A stretch of DNA of 64,000 nucleotides from Copromyces sp. CBS 386.78 (lineage: Eukaryota; Ascomycota; Sordariomycetes; Sordariales; Sordariaceae), in the NCBI GenBank assembly GCA_030685235.1, contig MU839099.1, positions 456,489-520,488 on the forward strand, in the 5' to 3' direction. The notes under the pieces were generated by a model. The model was not told where the DNA came from. It was given only the letters and a program-made list of their open reading frames with translations, and did no database searches. The translations under genes were made by a program, and so were the position numbers. This document shows, piece by piece, positions 12,970 through 24,062 of the stretch; position 1 is the first letter of the stretch, and each line of letters begins with the position of its first letter.

Positions 12970-15843
12970 TTACCACTTGTTGCCCGTCTTGTTTTTCTTG
13001 AGCCTGGCGGCCTTCTCCCTCGCGTACTCGTTCGACGCCTGGCCTTCGGATCCCTGGATCTCCGCCACCAAGCGCTTGTACTTCTTCTCGTACGCCTCGT
13101 CCTTGGCCTTCTTGACCTTGAGGTTCTCGCGCTGCATGAAGGCCGCGTCCTTGCGGAGCTCCCTGAGCGCGCCCTTGCGCTCCTTCTTGTGCTCGGCCCG
13201 CAGCTTGGCCATCTCGGCTCGCTCGCGGTCGGGGTCGTAGTGTTTGTTGGGATCGAACGAGTCCTCGAACTTGGGCACGTACGTCTTGATGGCGAGCGGC
13301 TTGTGGTGGTGCAACTCGAGCGGCCTGCGGGAGACCTGGGCAAGCTGGAGGAGGCGGGAGATGTTCGTTGTTGTGTCCTTGAGCTGCTTGACGAGGGCCG
13401 CGGGGAGCTGGGCGGCGTTGGACTTGCTGGTCAGGTGTTGGAGTACGCGCTGGGCGGGCTGGAAGGTCTCGTAGAAGGCGGGGAGCTTGCACCACGTCTC
13501 GGAGGCGGTCTTGAGAACGGAAGTGATGGTGCTGATGATGGCAACCTTCTGAGCGGACTCCTCGCTGGCGGAGGGAGCGCTCTTGCGCTGCTGGCAGTCA
13601 CCGCAGTTGAGTTTCCTGACGGTCACCTTGCTGGCACCCTTGACACGGATACCAGCAGCGGGCTCGTGTACGGGGAACAGACCAAGCTTCTCCTTGGGCT
13701 TCTCAACAGCGAGCGAACAGAGAGTGTTGAGGCAGAAGTTGATAAACTCTGGTACATAACGCTTGGAGAAGGACTGGTACTGAAGGGCGAGGATCGAAAG
13801 GTAAGCACCGATCGAGTAGTCGGCGAGTGTCTGGGGAATCTTTTGTCCCAAGTAACGGGTGATGGAAAGCATCGCAGGGGTGACCACCTGGTGGAAATGA
13901 TCAGAAGTAGGGTATGTTGAGCCAATAGCTGTGAGAAGCATAAGGTCGCCGACAGTAAGAGCTAATGGCCGCTCCTCCTTGATTTCCTCGAGCCGTGCCC
14001 TGTAAGCCTTGGATACCTCAATCGCGAAGAAGGTCTTTGCGAGTGAGTGAACGTGGCGAATCAAGTTCTCAATGGCAGGGAACCAGGTGGGCTCGAACTT
14101 GTCGCCGAGGTAAGTGATATGCTCAATGAGGGCCTGGGTAAAGTTTCCAAGACGCTCCTTGTTCTTTTCGTTCAACTTGGGGTGGTAGAGAGCTCTGATC
14201 CTCTGGACGGCCACTGGAAGTTTGACTACGGGAAGACCTCCCAAAATCTCCAGCAGCTGCTCGTGACTCTCGGGGCATGGGAAGGTATATGGTATGCCGT
14301 CCTCATCGCCGCCTTTTGACTGAGCGTGAAGTTTTGTGGCCACCTCTTCCGACTCGCCGTCCTCACCACCATTCACAAGCTCGTCCTCATCAGGATCATA
14401 GGCATCCTCGTCGTCGCTCCCGTCGATATCCGACATGTCATCATCGTCCATATCCAACTCAGAGCCGCTTGCGATAAGGTCGTCTTCGAGCAAGAAATCG
14501 TCTTCGTCGTCCAAACCCATCTCGGTGGCGGTCATCCGTAGCTTGATACCCTTGCCGAGGCCGAACTCGTCCTCTTCGGCTTCGTCTTGTGCCTCTTGGT
14601 CGTCTCCCTTCTTCTTGCCCTTCTTCTGCTCCTCCTCTTCCTCGTCATCCGAGACGACCTCGCCCCGCATGCGCCTGAGTCGCTTCTCCTCCATCTCCTT
14701 GAGACGCTTAACTCCTTCCTCCGCCCTCTCCTCTTCGGTCTTTGTCCTGTCGGTAACCTCGGCCCTGGCTTCGCGCGCTGCTTGCTTGAGACGCATGTTG
14801 TATTCCTTCTCGAGTTGTTCCAAGTCGATTCCTGCCACGGTGGCGGGTCCCTTGGACTCCTTCGCTTCCTTCGGCTTCATCTGGAAGAGTAGGGACTGCA
14901 ATTGTGGTAGTTCCTTGTCGAGCTCGACTCTTAGATCCTCGTCCTCGTCCTTGGCGGCTTGTCGTTCCTGTAGAAAACCATAGTTAGCAAGTGAATAAAA
15001 GCAGACGGCTCAGCGGTGGTCCTTACGTATTTGAAAGCCTTTGACTTGGCGATAACCTCCTCCATGACTTCCTTTTTGGTCTTCTTCCTCTCCGGCTGTC
15101 CATCCTCTCCTTCGCCTTCCGCGGCTTCCTCCTCGGCACGCAAGCGCTTGAGGAACTTCTTTCTGGCGGAACGCTCATCGTCGGATTCCATGTCGGAAAT
15201 GTTCTCATCGAAATCGTCACGGCCAGCCTCGATGTCGTCGTCGTCGTCAAAGAGAGTCTTGCCGGCGTGTGTAAGGGTGACCGGCGCTGCCTCGTCGTCG
15301 GAACCCTCCAAGTCAAAGACGGTGTTCTTCTTGTGGCTCTTCATCTGCTCGCGCGCGAAACGCTCCATCATCTTGTCCTCCAGCGTCATGTTGGGATCGT
15401 CCTCGCCGAAACGTCTATCGACAATACCGCCGACCTTGTTGCGCCGTTGCATTTCGACCAAGAGAGTTTCTTTTCGCTGTTCGTAATACGGTTAGCACCA
15501 GACACACGCGCAAATCAGTAACCATCGGAATGGATCGACGAACCCTCTGTTCAGCGGTGGCCTTTGCAAGACCGGGGCGGCCCTGGATGCCCTTGGCGAG
15601 TTTGTCATTTTGGGGCTTGTTGGTGGTGACCTCGAACTTGGGTCCTCTGGCGTTGGTCTTGAACTGGAATGGGTTGAACTGCTCTCTGATGCTGGCGAGA
15701 GCTTCGTGGCGCTGGAGTCGCTTGTCGGTGGAAGCCTTCGCATCCTGGGCGGTTTGGCGCTTTTGCTTTTTGGATTTCTGGGGGCCAATGATGCCTTGGT
15801 CCTTAAGGGAGGCCTTCAGCCTCTTAAGCTGAGACCCGGCCAT
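12970..15843 (-). CDS. nop14: Nop14-type nucleolar ribosome-biogenesis protein
   Basis: Three exons on the minus strand, 15843-15544, 15476-15027 and 14967-12970, with introns of 67 and 59 nt (both GT..AG), all phase 0; 915 residues. It starts MAGSQLKRLKASLKDQG and contains the Nop14 hallmark NPFQFKTNARGPKFEV near residue 55, followed by ETLLVEMQRRNKVGGIVDRRFGE across the first splice. Long acidic D/E runs, typical of nucleolar factors, follow, and then the conserved HEAT-like C-terminal half. The tail is basic (AARLKKNKTGNKW). In yeast Nop14 is part of the SSU processome, needed for 18S rRNA maturation and 40S assembly in the nucleolus. Length matches fungal orthologues. It is divergent from the gene at 16259 across a 415-bp shared promoter region. 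Confidence 0.95.
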
Positions 15844-16258
15844 GTATGCTGAGATCTCTCGATTGTCGACTTGACAGGGGAGTGTTGAGAGAGAGGAAGA
15901 CGGGAGAGATGGCGTCGCGAAGTGGGTTCGATCGCGAGGCCGGCATTCAATTGTCTTTGGCGGTTCTCAGAAATTTTGGAGGCGAAGGGTGATTATCTTA
16001 TCGGTCGGGTCCACCTGAAAATCTTGGCAGTAAAATGTCGACAGGGGCACCTCAGCAGAACCACCTGCCCTGTGCTGAGGTGCTCTGTAGCTGCTGAAAG
16101 TTGAAGCTCTACAGCGTGTCTCACTCCACTGGAAAGAAAGCTCTCCGTCGTCATCATCCTGCCCAGGTTTTAGAGGAGCCTCTTTGAGTCGCAATGTGAT
16201 CTAGAAACAACACAAGTCTAGCTTATGCAGAAGCATCTTTCTTCACCATACCGCTATT
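15844..16258. promoter_or_regulatory. Bidirectional promoter region
   Basis: Only 415 bp separate the divergent start codons of nop14 (minus) and the membrane-anchored protein gene (plus), so both promoters and leaders must lie here. A short inverted motif around CTCAGCA/TGCTGAG (about 16050-16081) is visible. I see no clear TATA box. Confidence 0.5.
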
Positions 16259-17293
16259 ATGGGCTGGCACTCCTCTGTTATCCGAGATGAGAGGGTCGTC
16301 TTTACCGGCGTCGGCTTCGTCACGGCGAGCTTGATCATCTTGGTCATGAACAGCTGGCTAGCAAGATGGCGAGACGAGACTATTGTCACTCCAAATCCGC
16401 CAAAGACGCAGTACATCACCCAGCAGACCGAAGACTCACTCGAACTGAAGACGTTGGACACCTTGCTGGGCCACTACAACTACGCCATCAAGGAGACGGC
16501 TGCCAAGATCATCTGTGACAGGGCTGCAAACGACCCCGGCCTCCTGGAGGCGTTGCTCCGGGGCATTACCCGTCCGGATTATGACGAGCGTGTCAAGAAT
16601 CTGAGGGCTCTAGCTATCATCTGTGTTCCACGTGAGTGTCCCCTGAACACTTGAAAAATCATACAGTCACTAACCTGGCCACAAGGAGTCCTTCCTATGC
16701 TTAACACCTGGAAAGCATACTCCGCCATCGTCCGGTGTCTCGAGCTCTCCCTCGACCCGGAGCAGGAGGTACTCGACAATGAGGGGTGGGACGATTATCC
16801 GTTGCGGGATATAACCGAGAAGATGTGCTTCATTTTCCTCGAGCAGCTGGTCGATCACTATGGGCCAGAGATGCTGATTCGCTCCAAGTTCGTCGAGCGT
16901 TGGCTGTCCAAGCAGAATTGGGGCAGGACTGAGGAGGACAGACAACGCAACTTCCACAATTACATGTTGTACAGGGACAACAAGATGAGGAGGCTTGCGG
17001 ATGCGGTACGCAAGACCGAGTTGGGAAGGGCGGTGCTGGTCAAGTGTGGTCTCTACTCCCAGGAGGCGGCTGACGACTTTGCGGCTGAGCAGGCGGATAA
17101 CCTGAATCTTATGGACACAAGCGGCGAGCGTTATAACCTCCTGCTCTCTATCAACATGGGTAGGACCCCGCGGGCGCAGGAGACGAGTGCTGAGCAGCAG
17201 CGGATTAGACATCGGAATCGCGAGGCTATTGTGATGAACGATGGGACTAGACCGATCGGAAGAGACGATATCATTCAGCGATCCACAGAGTAG
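16259..17293 (+). CDS. Unrecognised protein with N-terminal membrane anchor
   Basis: Two exons, 16259-16631 and 16686-17293, joined over a 54-nt intron (GTGAGT...CACAAG with CTAAC); 326 residues. I do not recognise a named family. One hydrophobic helix at about residues 13-35 (VVFTGVGFVTASLIILVMNS) looks like a signal anchor. The rest is soluble and mainly helical. The segment with DTLLGHYNYAIKETAAKIIC could form armadillo-like helices, but this is a weak guess. The region around residues 180-235 is charged (QNWGRTEEDRQRNFHNYM), and the C-terminus is Arg/Gln-rich. It shares a promoter region with nop14, which may only reflect gene spacing. It reads as a fungus-specific conserved hypothetical protein. 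Confidence 0.82.
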
Positions 17294-17899
17294 CAGGTTT
17301 TGGGAGAGCCTGGTCAGTCTTGAAGGGGCAGCTCAGTAACCACAGGCGTTGTATCATCGCAGTAGAATTATGCTTTGCGAGGAAACGGGGACGCATAAGT
17401 AAAAAGAGATAGGAATTTTGAAATCATTGAATTACTCCCATCGATTGAACCAATGATCCAGATTAACAAAAGCTTCGTCTGGGCGGATAAGATGGTGTGC
17501 GTTTGTTCTGTAAAAAACGTCATATGCACAGTTTGCTTCATACGTTAAAGATTTTGGTGCAGCTCTACCAAAATCCTTAACAAGGAAGGATGCGACACCT
17601 CAACACAACAACTCACTGCAATGCTCGCATTAACTTTTTGATTCAACTTAACCAGAACAGCACCTGAACCATTGGCTTTTTGTTCTTTTGAAAAATCAGC
17701 GCACCAGAGCAAATCATCTCACTGCCTCGCTAAGCGGCACCCAGCACCACCTTACCAAAGTCGCAGCGCGGCCGTTCGTCATTTCCCCCGTTCCGCTTCC
17801 CGGCCCCGCTCCGCTCCGAACACCCTTATCTACCTCCGCCCCGTGTCCGGAGTTCGGACTTCATCACCACTTTTGTCTCCCATCCATCCACCGCCCATC
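17294..17899 (+). promoter_or_regulatory. Spacer and upstream region of the helicase gene
   Basis: About 600 bp between two plus-strand genes. The last 150 bases are CT-rich and include a run of CCATCCA/CCGCCCATC just before the ATG, typical of a fungal 5' leader. An open frame runs into the helicase from upstream but begins with TTG and lacks an ATG before 17900. Confidence 0.45.
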
Positions 17900-20556
17900 A
17901 TGCCTTCCGCAAAACTAATCGACATCCCCTCCTTCGCCTCCACCCAGCTCACCCTCCTCTCCTCCGAGCTCGCCGCCGAAATCGCCGAGACCTCCGAGCT
18001 CGTCGGCGCGCACACGCCCACCGCCCTGCAGCGCGCCGGTCTGGCGCTGACCAACCTGGTCGTCAACGCCCAGCGGACCGGTTACGGCGGAAAGACCGTG
18101 TTGGAACTCGGTCCTGATTCTGCTACTGTCACTGCTTCTAGTAGTAACCCCCCAAAAGGAGGCTATGATGGACCGGAACTACCAGAACATGGGATTCGGA
18201 CGGGCGATATCGTGTTAGTGTCCGAGCAGCCGGCGGGTAGCGCAAAGAAGAGAGAGGTCAGGGAGTTGGAGAAGAAGGGAGCCAAGGGCGTGGTGACGAG
18301 GGTGGGCAGGGGGGTGGTGGGTGTCGCGCTGGATGAGGATAAGGGGGAGGAGAATGTGGTTGGGACTGGGGGGCTGGGAGGGAGTGGAAGGGTTTGGATG
18401 GTTAAGTTGGCTGATGACGTTACTTATAGGAGGTGAGTTTGTGATGACTGATGTGACGTGAAGTAAAGTGAAGTGAGGGATGTAAAGCGTCGGCAGGTTA
18501 ATGTTGCTGGTGGATGAGAGGAGAGGAAAAGGGGGATCAGAGCTGCGGAGGTGAAGCTGGTAATGGTTCAAGAAAGTATTAGCTGACGCGAGAATTGCAG
18601 GATGAACGGAACCATGGAGAAGCTTCAGAAGATGAGCGAGTCGGAACGTTCCATGTTCATCAGAGTCCTATTTGGACAGTCATCACCCTCGCCTGTCCCG
18701 GCAGATCTAACTAATGACCCAGAGGTCGGCAACATCGAGTGGGTTGATCCTACTCTGAACGACTCTCAAAAAGATGCTATTAGGTTTGCTTTGGCTTCGA
18801 GAGAGATAGCTCTCATTCATGGTCCTCCCGGCGTATGTTCACACGTCCCTCCCTTATGCAGCTTCATGTTTGACTAACTCACGACAATAGACCGGCAAAA
18901 CCCACACCCTAATCGAACTAATCCTCCAACTCCTCCGCCGGGACCTCCGCATCCTAGTGTGCGGCCCCTCCAACATCTCCGTCGACAACATTGTCGAGCG
19001 TCTCTCGCCACACAAGCTACCCATCCTCCGCCTCGGTCACCCAGCCCGTCTTCTCCCCTCCGTCCTCTCGCACTCACTCGATGTCCTCACCACGACCTCG
19101 GACGCCGGCGCCATCGTCAAGGATGTGCGGGCCGAGATGGACGCCAAGCAGGCCTCGATCCGCAAGACACGCAACGGGCGCGAGCGCCGAGTCATCTACA
19201 CGGAGCTGAAGGAGCTGCGCAAGGAGTACCGCGAGCGGGAGCGGCGGTGCGTGAGCGACCTGGTAGGCAGGAGCAAAGTCGTGCTGGCGACATTGCACGG
19301 CGCAGGGGGTTACCATCTCAAGAACGAGGAGTTTGACGTAGTGATCATCGACGAGGCCAGCCAAGCGCTAGAGGCGCAGTGTTGGGTGCCCCTGCTGTGG
19401 GCGAAGAAGGCGGTGTTGGCGGGTGACCACTTGCAGCTACCGCCGACGATCAAGTCGTTGAACTCCAAGGCCCCCAAAGGGGACCAGCCAAAGGAGAAGG
19501 GGCCGACATTGGAAACAACGTTGTTTGACAGACTACTGGCCCTGCATGGCCCCGCGATCAAGAGGATGCTTACCACGCAGTACCGTATGCACGAGAAGAT
19601 CATGCGTTTTCCCTCGGATGAGCTCTACGAGTCTAAGCTCGTGGCCGCCGAGCATGTCAGGGAGCGCTTGCTCAAGGACTTGCCGTACGAAGTCGAAGAA
19701 AATGACGACACCACCGAGCCGCTGGTTTTCATTGATACGCAGGGCGGTGACTTCCCGGAGAAGAAGGAGGAAGAGCTGGACAACAAAGGATCTACAGACA
19801 AGGAAAAGGTCATCAAGAGGAGTCTTCATGGCGAGAGTAAGAGCAATGAAATGGAAGCTGCGCTGGTGAGACAGCATGTGCGTGGCCTGGTCGAGGCGGG
19901 AGTTAGACCAGACGATATTGCGGTTGTGACGCCGTATAATGCGCAGGTATGTTCAGCTACCCTTGATTCCAGTCTGCCTCTTCCCCTTCTTTTCCCTCCT
20001 TGGTCTTCTCTCTTTCCTTTGGAACCAGGAAAGAAGTCTACCACGGCACAACAGCCCGTATGCTTTGCATGAAACAACGTGTTGTGTGTGCGCCCAGGCC
20101 ACGGCATGAAAAACGCATTACACGGCATTGATGACTGACCAACTTCTTTGGTGTTGTGTGATTACAGTTGAGCATCCTAGCACCCTTGAAGGACGAGTTT
20201 CCCGGCATCGAACTCGGCAGTGTAGATGGATTCCAAGGCAGAGAGAAGGAGGCAGTCATCGTCAGCCTGGTGCGCAGCAACGACGAAGGCGAAGTCGGTT
20301 TCTTGGGCGAGAAACGACGACTGAACGTTGCCATGACGCGGCCGAAGCGGTCGTTGACGGTTATTGGTGATTCGGAGACGGTCAAGAAGTAAGTTGTACT
20401 ACATCACGCTCTACCTCTAGGCATGATGATTGACTGACTCTGACTCTTTTTCGCAACGACAGGGGTAGCGCATTTCTCAAGAGGTGGATGGAGTTTCTGG
20501 AGGAGAATGCCGATTTGAGGTATCCAGACGTTTCGAGCTTGGCGCCGGCGTCATGA
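17900..20556 (+). CDS. hcs1: SF1 (Upf1-like) DNA/RNA helicase, SMUBP2/Hcs1 family
   Basis: Five exons: 17900-18432, 18601-18832, 18891-19946, 20168-20388, 20463-20556; 711 residues, close to yeast Hcs1. The Walker A motif is assembled across an intron: GPPG at the end of exon 2 and TGKT at the start of exon 3 (about residues 252-259). Motif II is DEAS at about 409, motif III is GDHLQLPPT, then QYRMHE (motif IV region), [12 protein letters not shown] (motif V) and [12 protein letters not shown] (motif VI). The N-terminus has the small beta-barrel-type region (DIVLVSEQP) of the Upf1-like group. No R3H or AN1 zinc finger follows the helicase core, unlike animal IGHMBP2. Hcs1 (yeast DNA helicase A) unwinds DNA 5'-3' and co-purifies with DNA polymerase alpha; IGHMBP2 is ribosome-associated, so the substrate remains open. 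The 168-nt and 221-nt introns are longer than the others. Confidence 0.93.
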
Positions 20557-21376
20557 TGATGACACAACTTAAGCAAGCAAGAGACGCAGCGAGCCCGAGT
20601 GAAGAGTTTCAAGTCAGGCACCAGGTACGGACAGATATCATGGGGAGGGCGTGAAAGGCTGACGGGCGAGTAAGAATCTTCCCAGAAGAGCGGGCCGACA
20701 AAAGCTTGATGGGGAATATGTCTGTGTGCCTGAATGGCGTCTCGCTTCACTCTTCAGAGCAGGTACAGTACCAGGCACACAAAGATACTATACGCGACAT
20801 AAGCGAAAAGAGTTGACGGAATCTAGGCATAAGAAGCGAAGTAAGCGAGTTGCGCTCACGGCATGCCACGTATTGAGAGGCAAAGGAGGCGAAAAGGCAC
20901 GAGGCTCTTTTTGGCTTTTTGGTCACCTCAGCTTAATTTCCAACACTTTGTGACCACTCGGGGATATTCCCCCGCTCCAGTACCTACTCTGGCTCGCTCC
21001 GTGACCCATTACCTATCTGTGCTGGGCCAGCCTAGTATTCTTATTCGTTCTTTAGAGTAGGTATATGTTGTGTACTTGTGCAGAGTCAGAACTCAGAAGC
21101 GAGTTGATGAGTTGCGGTTACTCGGTTGAAGTGTCTCTGAAACTGGACGGGGGCCTCGCTCGCCCCGAACGGGAACTGAACGACAAAGAAGCCAGAAAGG
21201 GCGATGGTGGAAGCTCAGTCGGTGCAGTTGGCTTTTCTCGCGATGTCTCTGATCCGAATCGTTTTCTGTCAATCGAATTCGAGTTTGTGCGACCCCAGCT
21301 TCTATGCTGTGCAAGGTGGGCAAGAAGCATGAAAAAGAACAAAGTGAGAAGTCTGGTCCAGAGAGGTTACAGCTAG
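20557..21376. other. Intergenic region right of the helicase gene
   Basis: Normal-composition sequence up to the AT-rich transposon block. It contains the helicase 3' flank and several short frames without domain content. I see no supported gene. Confidence 0.5.
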
Positions 21377-24062
21377 TAGGGATGGCTTTGAATTTCACCG
21401 TCAATATAAGGTAAGTAAAAGTAAGTAAAAGTAAGGTAAAAAACGGGATAATTCTTACGTGTACGGGCCACCGCCCCGCTTAAATATTTTTTTTCTAAGT
21501 ACAATAGGGTTGAACTAGGCTGAATTAGGCTAAAATATATATATTATTACTAGATTTCTAGCTATATCTTTAACTATATTTATATTCACAACTTTTAAAC
21601 TAGCTATATCGAGCTGTTTTTTCAGCCTCTTTTACCCTTACAATATTTTATATACCAAATAATAGGTATTTTATCGTGATCTTAAACGTTGTAATAGTCG
21701 TCCGGCATTTCTATATATAAGCGGTCTTCTACCTTTTAAAAAATTTACTCTCTATCTACCTTTAGCAATACAATAAAGAGGATATATTTAGCGTTAAATA
21801 CCTTATAATTTATAAAGATAAATAAAACTATATTTATTTTATCTGCTAAAAAACAACTACATAACGGTCCTTCAACGTAATTTATTACTAAGAAAATACG
21901 TTTAAAAAGTATACTATTAACTAGCATTTAAAATAGTCGGTTAGCCAAACTATAGAGTTTCGAACTATAATTACGATAATAACTCCAGAAAGTAAGAAGT
22001 TAGAAATTATATTACTAAACCTCTACATAGGGTATAAAAATACTATCTTTAACTATATAAATGATAAACTCCTCTACCAATTCGTTACCCTCGATATTAA
22101 TTGTAGTACTATACTAGGTTAAGAAAGCGTAAATTTAACGTATAATATTAATTAATACAACGGACTAAATATCTTCGAAATAGACTGCTAGATTATCTGG
22201 GTTAAGAAAGAAAGTAAGCTAATTGAAGGTAATAACCTATTTATTCTTCCTCGCTATATAGATCGCGGCCAATTAATCCTAATATTAAGGTATTATATAC
22301 TAGGGAAGGTTGAAAATTTACTAAAGATCCTAAATATAAAGCTAATACGGAATAACCATACTAATAATAGATTTATTAAATTCTAATATTAATTAAGCTT
22401 TATAAATTGGCTAGATAAACCGTAGCAAATTATTAACAATATCCTAAAAGATATAATTCTCAATAATATCCAATATAGCTATAAGGCTGATAGGATTACT
22501 AATATTACCTTCGTTAAAATTATTATAATAAATATTATTATAAGTATTACGAACGAAAATAATAAGCGCGTACTTCGATTTTTAAACTAAGAGGATAGAT
22601 TTATACTATAAACCCCATTGAATAATTATACTAACGATATATTAGCTTCCTTATTTATACGTAATTTAGTAGGAAAAAGGGAAAGTAACGTACGATACTA
22701 AAATAGAGATATATTTATAAAACTCCTATATTATATAAATACGAAGTTTCGAAAGCTATAATTTCGAAGTTCTGAAGAAAATAACTAATTAGGTTATAAA
22801 GTTAATAACCTATTTAAACGGTTCGATCGCTAGTATATCCTTAATAAATAACTGGAGACTATAAGAGTTATAGAGAATTAAGATAATATATTTAAACTCG
22901 TTTTTCTCTATTAAAAGAATATTAGTAAGGCGAATTCTATTATATATATTTATTACGAAGTTAATAATCTTACCCTAGCAATTCTAAACAATATAACCGG
23001 CTTTAATAAAGATTAACGTAATAATATTAGTAGTAATATATTCGGTAGCGCTAATATAAATATTCTTTTAATAAAAGGAAACTTTATTAAGTAAATAGAT
23101 AGAAATATTAAAAATACAACGGCTAGCTTAATCGTCAAACTTATTAAAAACGATATTAAGTTAGGTATAGCAGTTAATATCACGGGGATGACACCGTTGG
23201 GGGTATGGTTGGATATACGTAGTTGTACGAGGAAGGAAAGAAGGAGAGGAGGGAGGAGTGCGGTCTGGATATAGGACAGGCTGTGCCGTGCCTGGATCCA
23301 GACCGAGGCCCACTGGTGCGTGCGTGCATGCGGTCCTATTGGCCAATGGCCAATGGACTCGACCATACAGTGCCCAGTGCTATGTGCCATCACAGGTAAT
23401 CCTATAATAGTTAATTTAATTTATAATAGCCAATTTAACGTTATTATAAATAAAAGGGAAATAGATATTAGTAATTGTCTTACGGGAAGGAGGAATATAA
23501 ATTAGATTAACTACTTTAATAAATACTTTTATCTCTAAGGTATCGAAGGTATTAAACGGCTTACTTCTATATAAGATAACCTTAACTACAAAAACGTTAA
23601 TAGCTTTAATTTATTTAAATATAAAAATAAAGGTATACTAGCGTATATCTTTATTATTTTAAGTAAGGTCGTTAAATCTCTAGCGCTAATAATTATTATA
23701 AACATTGAAATAATTACGTATACAATTGACGTTCATTACCCTTAACTAATCGTAATAGTGGCACTTAGTTTGGGGAGCGAAATTGCCAGGGCGCGGGCGC
23801 ATTTCAAATTAGTAATAAATCGCCTCGTTTCGAGTAGGCAGCATTTTATAAGGGTATTCTTTAAGCTTATACGAATCGATCGCGATCGGTTTTGTATAAT
23901 TTCGTTAATAATTAATAGAATTAATAATAATTGACAAGGTAAATGTATGCGATAAATTATAAGGTATATACACGGATCATTTATACTAACGTCATTTACT
24001 AAATTTCAATTTATTGAAAATTTCTGAAAAAGTCTTATTTTTTCAGAAATAAACCATCCCTA
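21377..24062. mobile_element. RIP-eroded relic, possibly a TA-flanked DNA transposon
   Basis: A 2.7-kb AT-rich block. The edges show a short inverted repeat, GGGATGGCTT at 21379-21388 and its near complement AAACCATCCC at 24051-24060, each flanked by TA (21377-21378 and 24061-24062). That would fit a Tc1/mariner-type insertion. Two adjacent hairpins lie just inside the right edge (24003-24022, and a 12-bp stem 24020-24031 with 24039-24050). Translations in either direction are broken by TAA/TAG and I could not match them to a transposase. The 10-bp inverted repeat could be chance. What is certain is that this is mutated repeat DNA containing a later LTR insertion at 23178-23409. Confidence 0.45.
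23173..23414 (-). repeat. Solo LTR (232 bp) with 5-bp target duplication
   Basis: Positions 23178-23409 are, in reverse complement, similar to 60253-60484 over their full and equal length of 232 bp. The unit is bracketed by GTTAA at 23173-23177 and 23410-23414. Its ends are TATCACGGGG and, at the other side, CCTATAATA, which is CCTGTGATA with RIP-type changes. No coding sequence of the parent retroelement accompanies it, so it is a solo LTR left by recombination, inserted into the older AT-rich relic. It keeps GC-rich composition. Confidence 0.85.

Noticed and set aside
12829..13920. 363-codon open frame on the plus strand
   Set aside because: Antisense shadow of the nop14 third exon; the Leu/Val/Gly-rich translation is what antisense of this coding strand gives.
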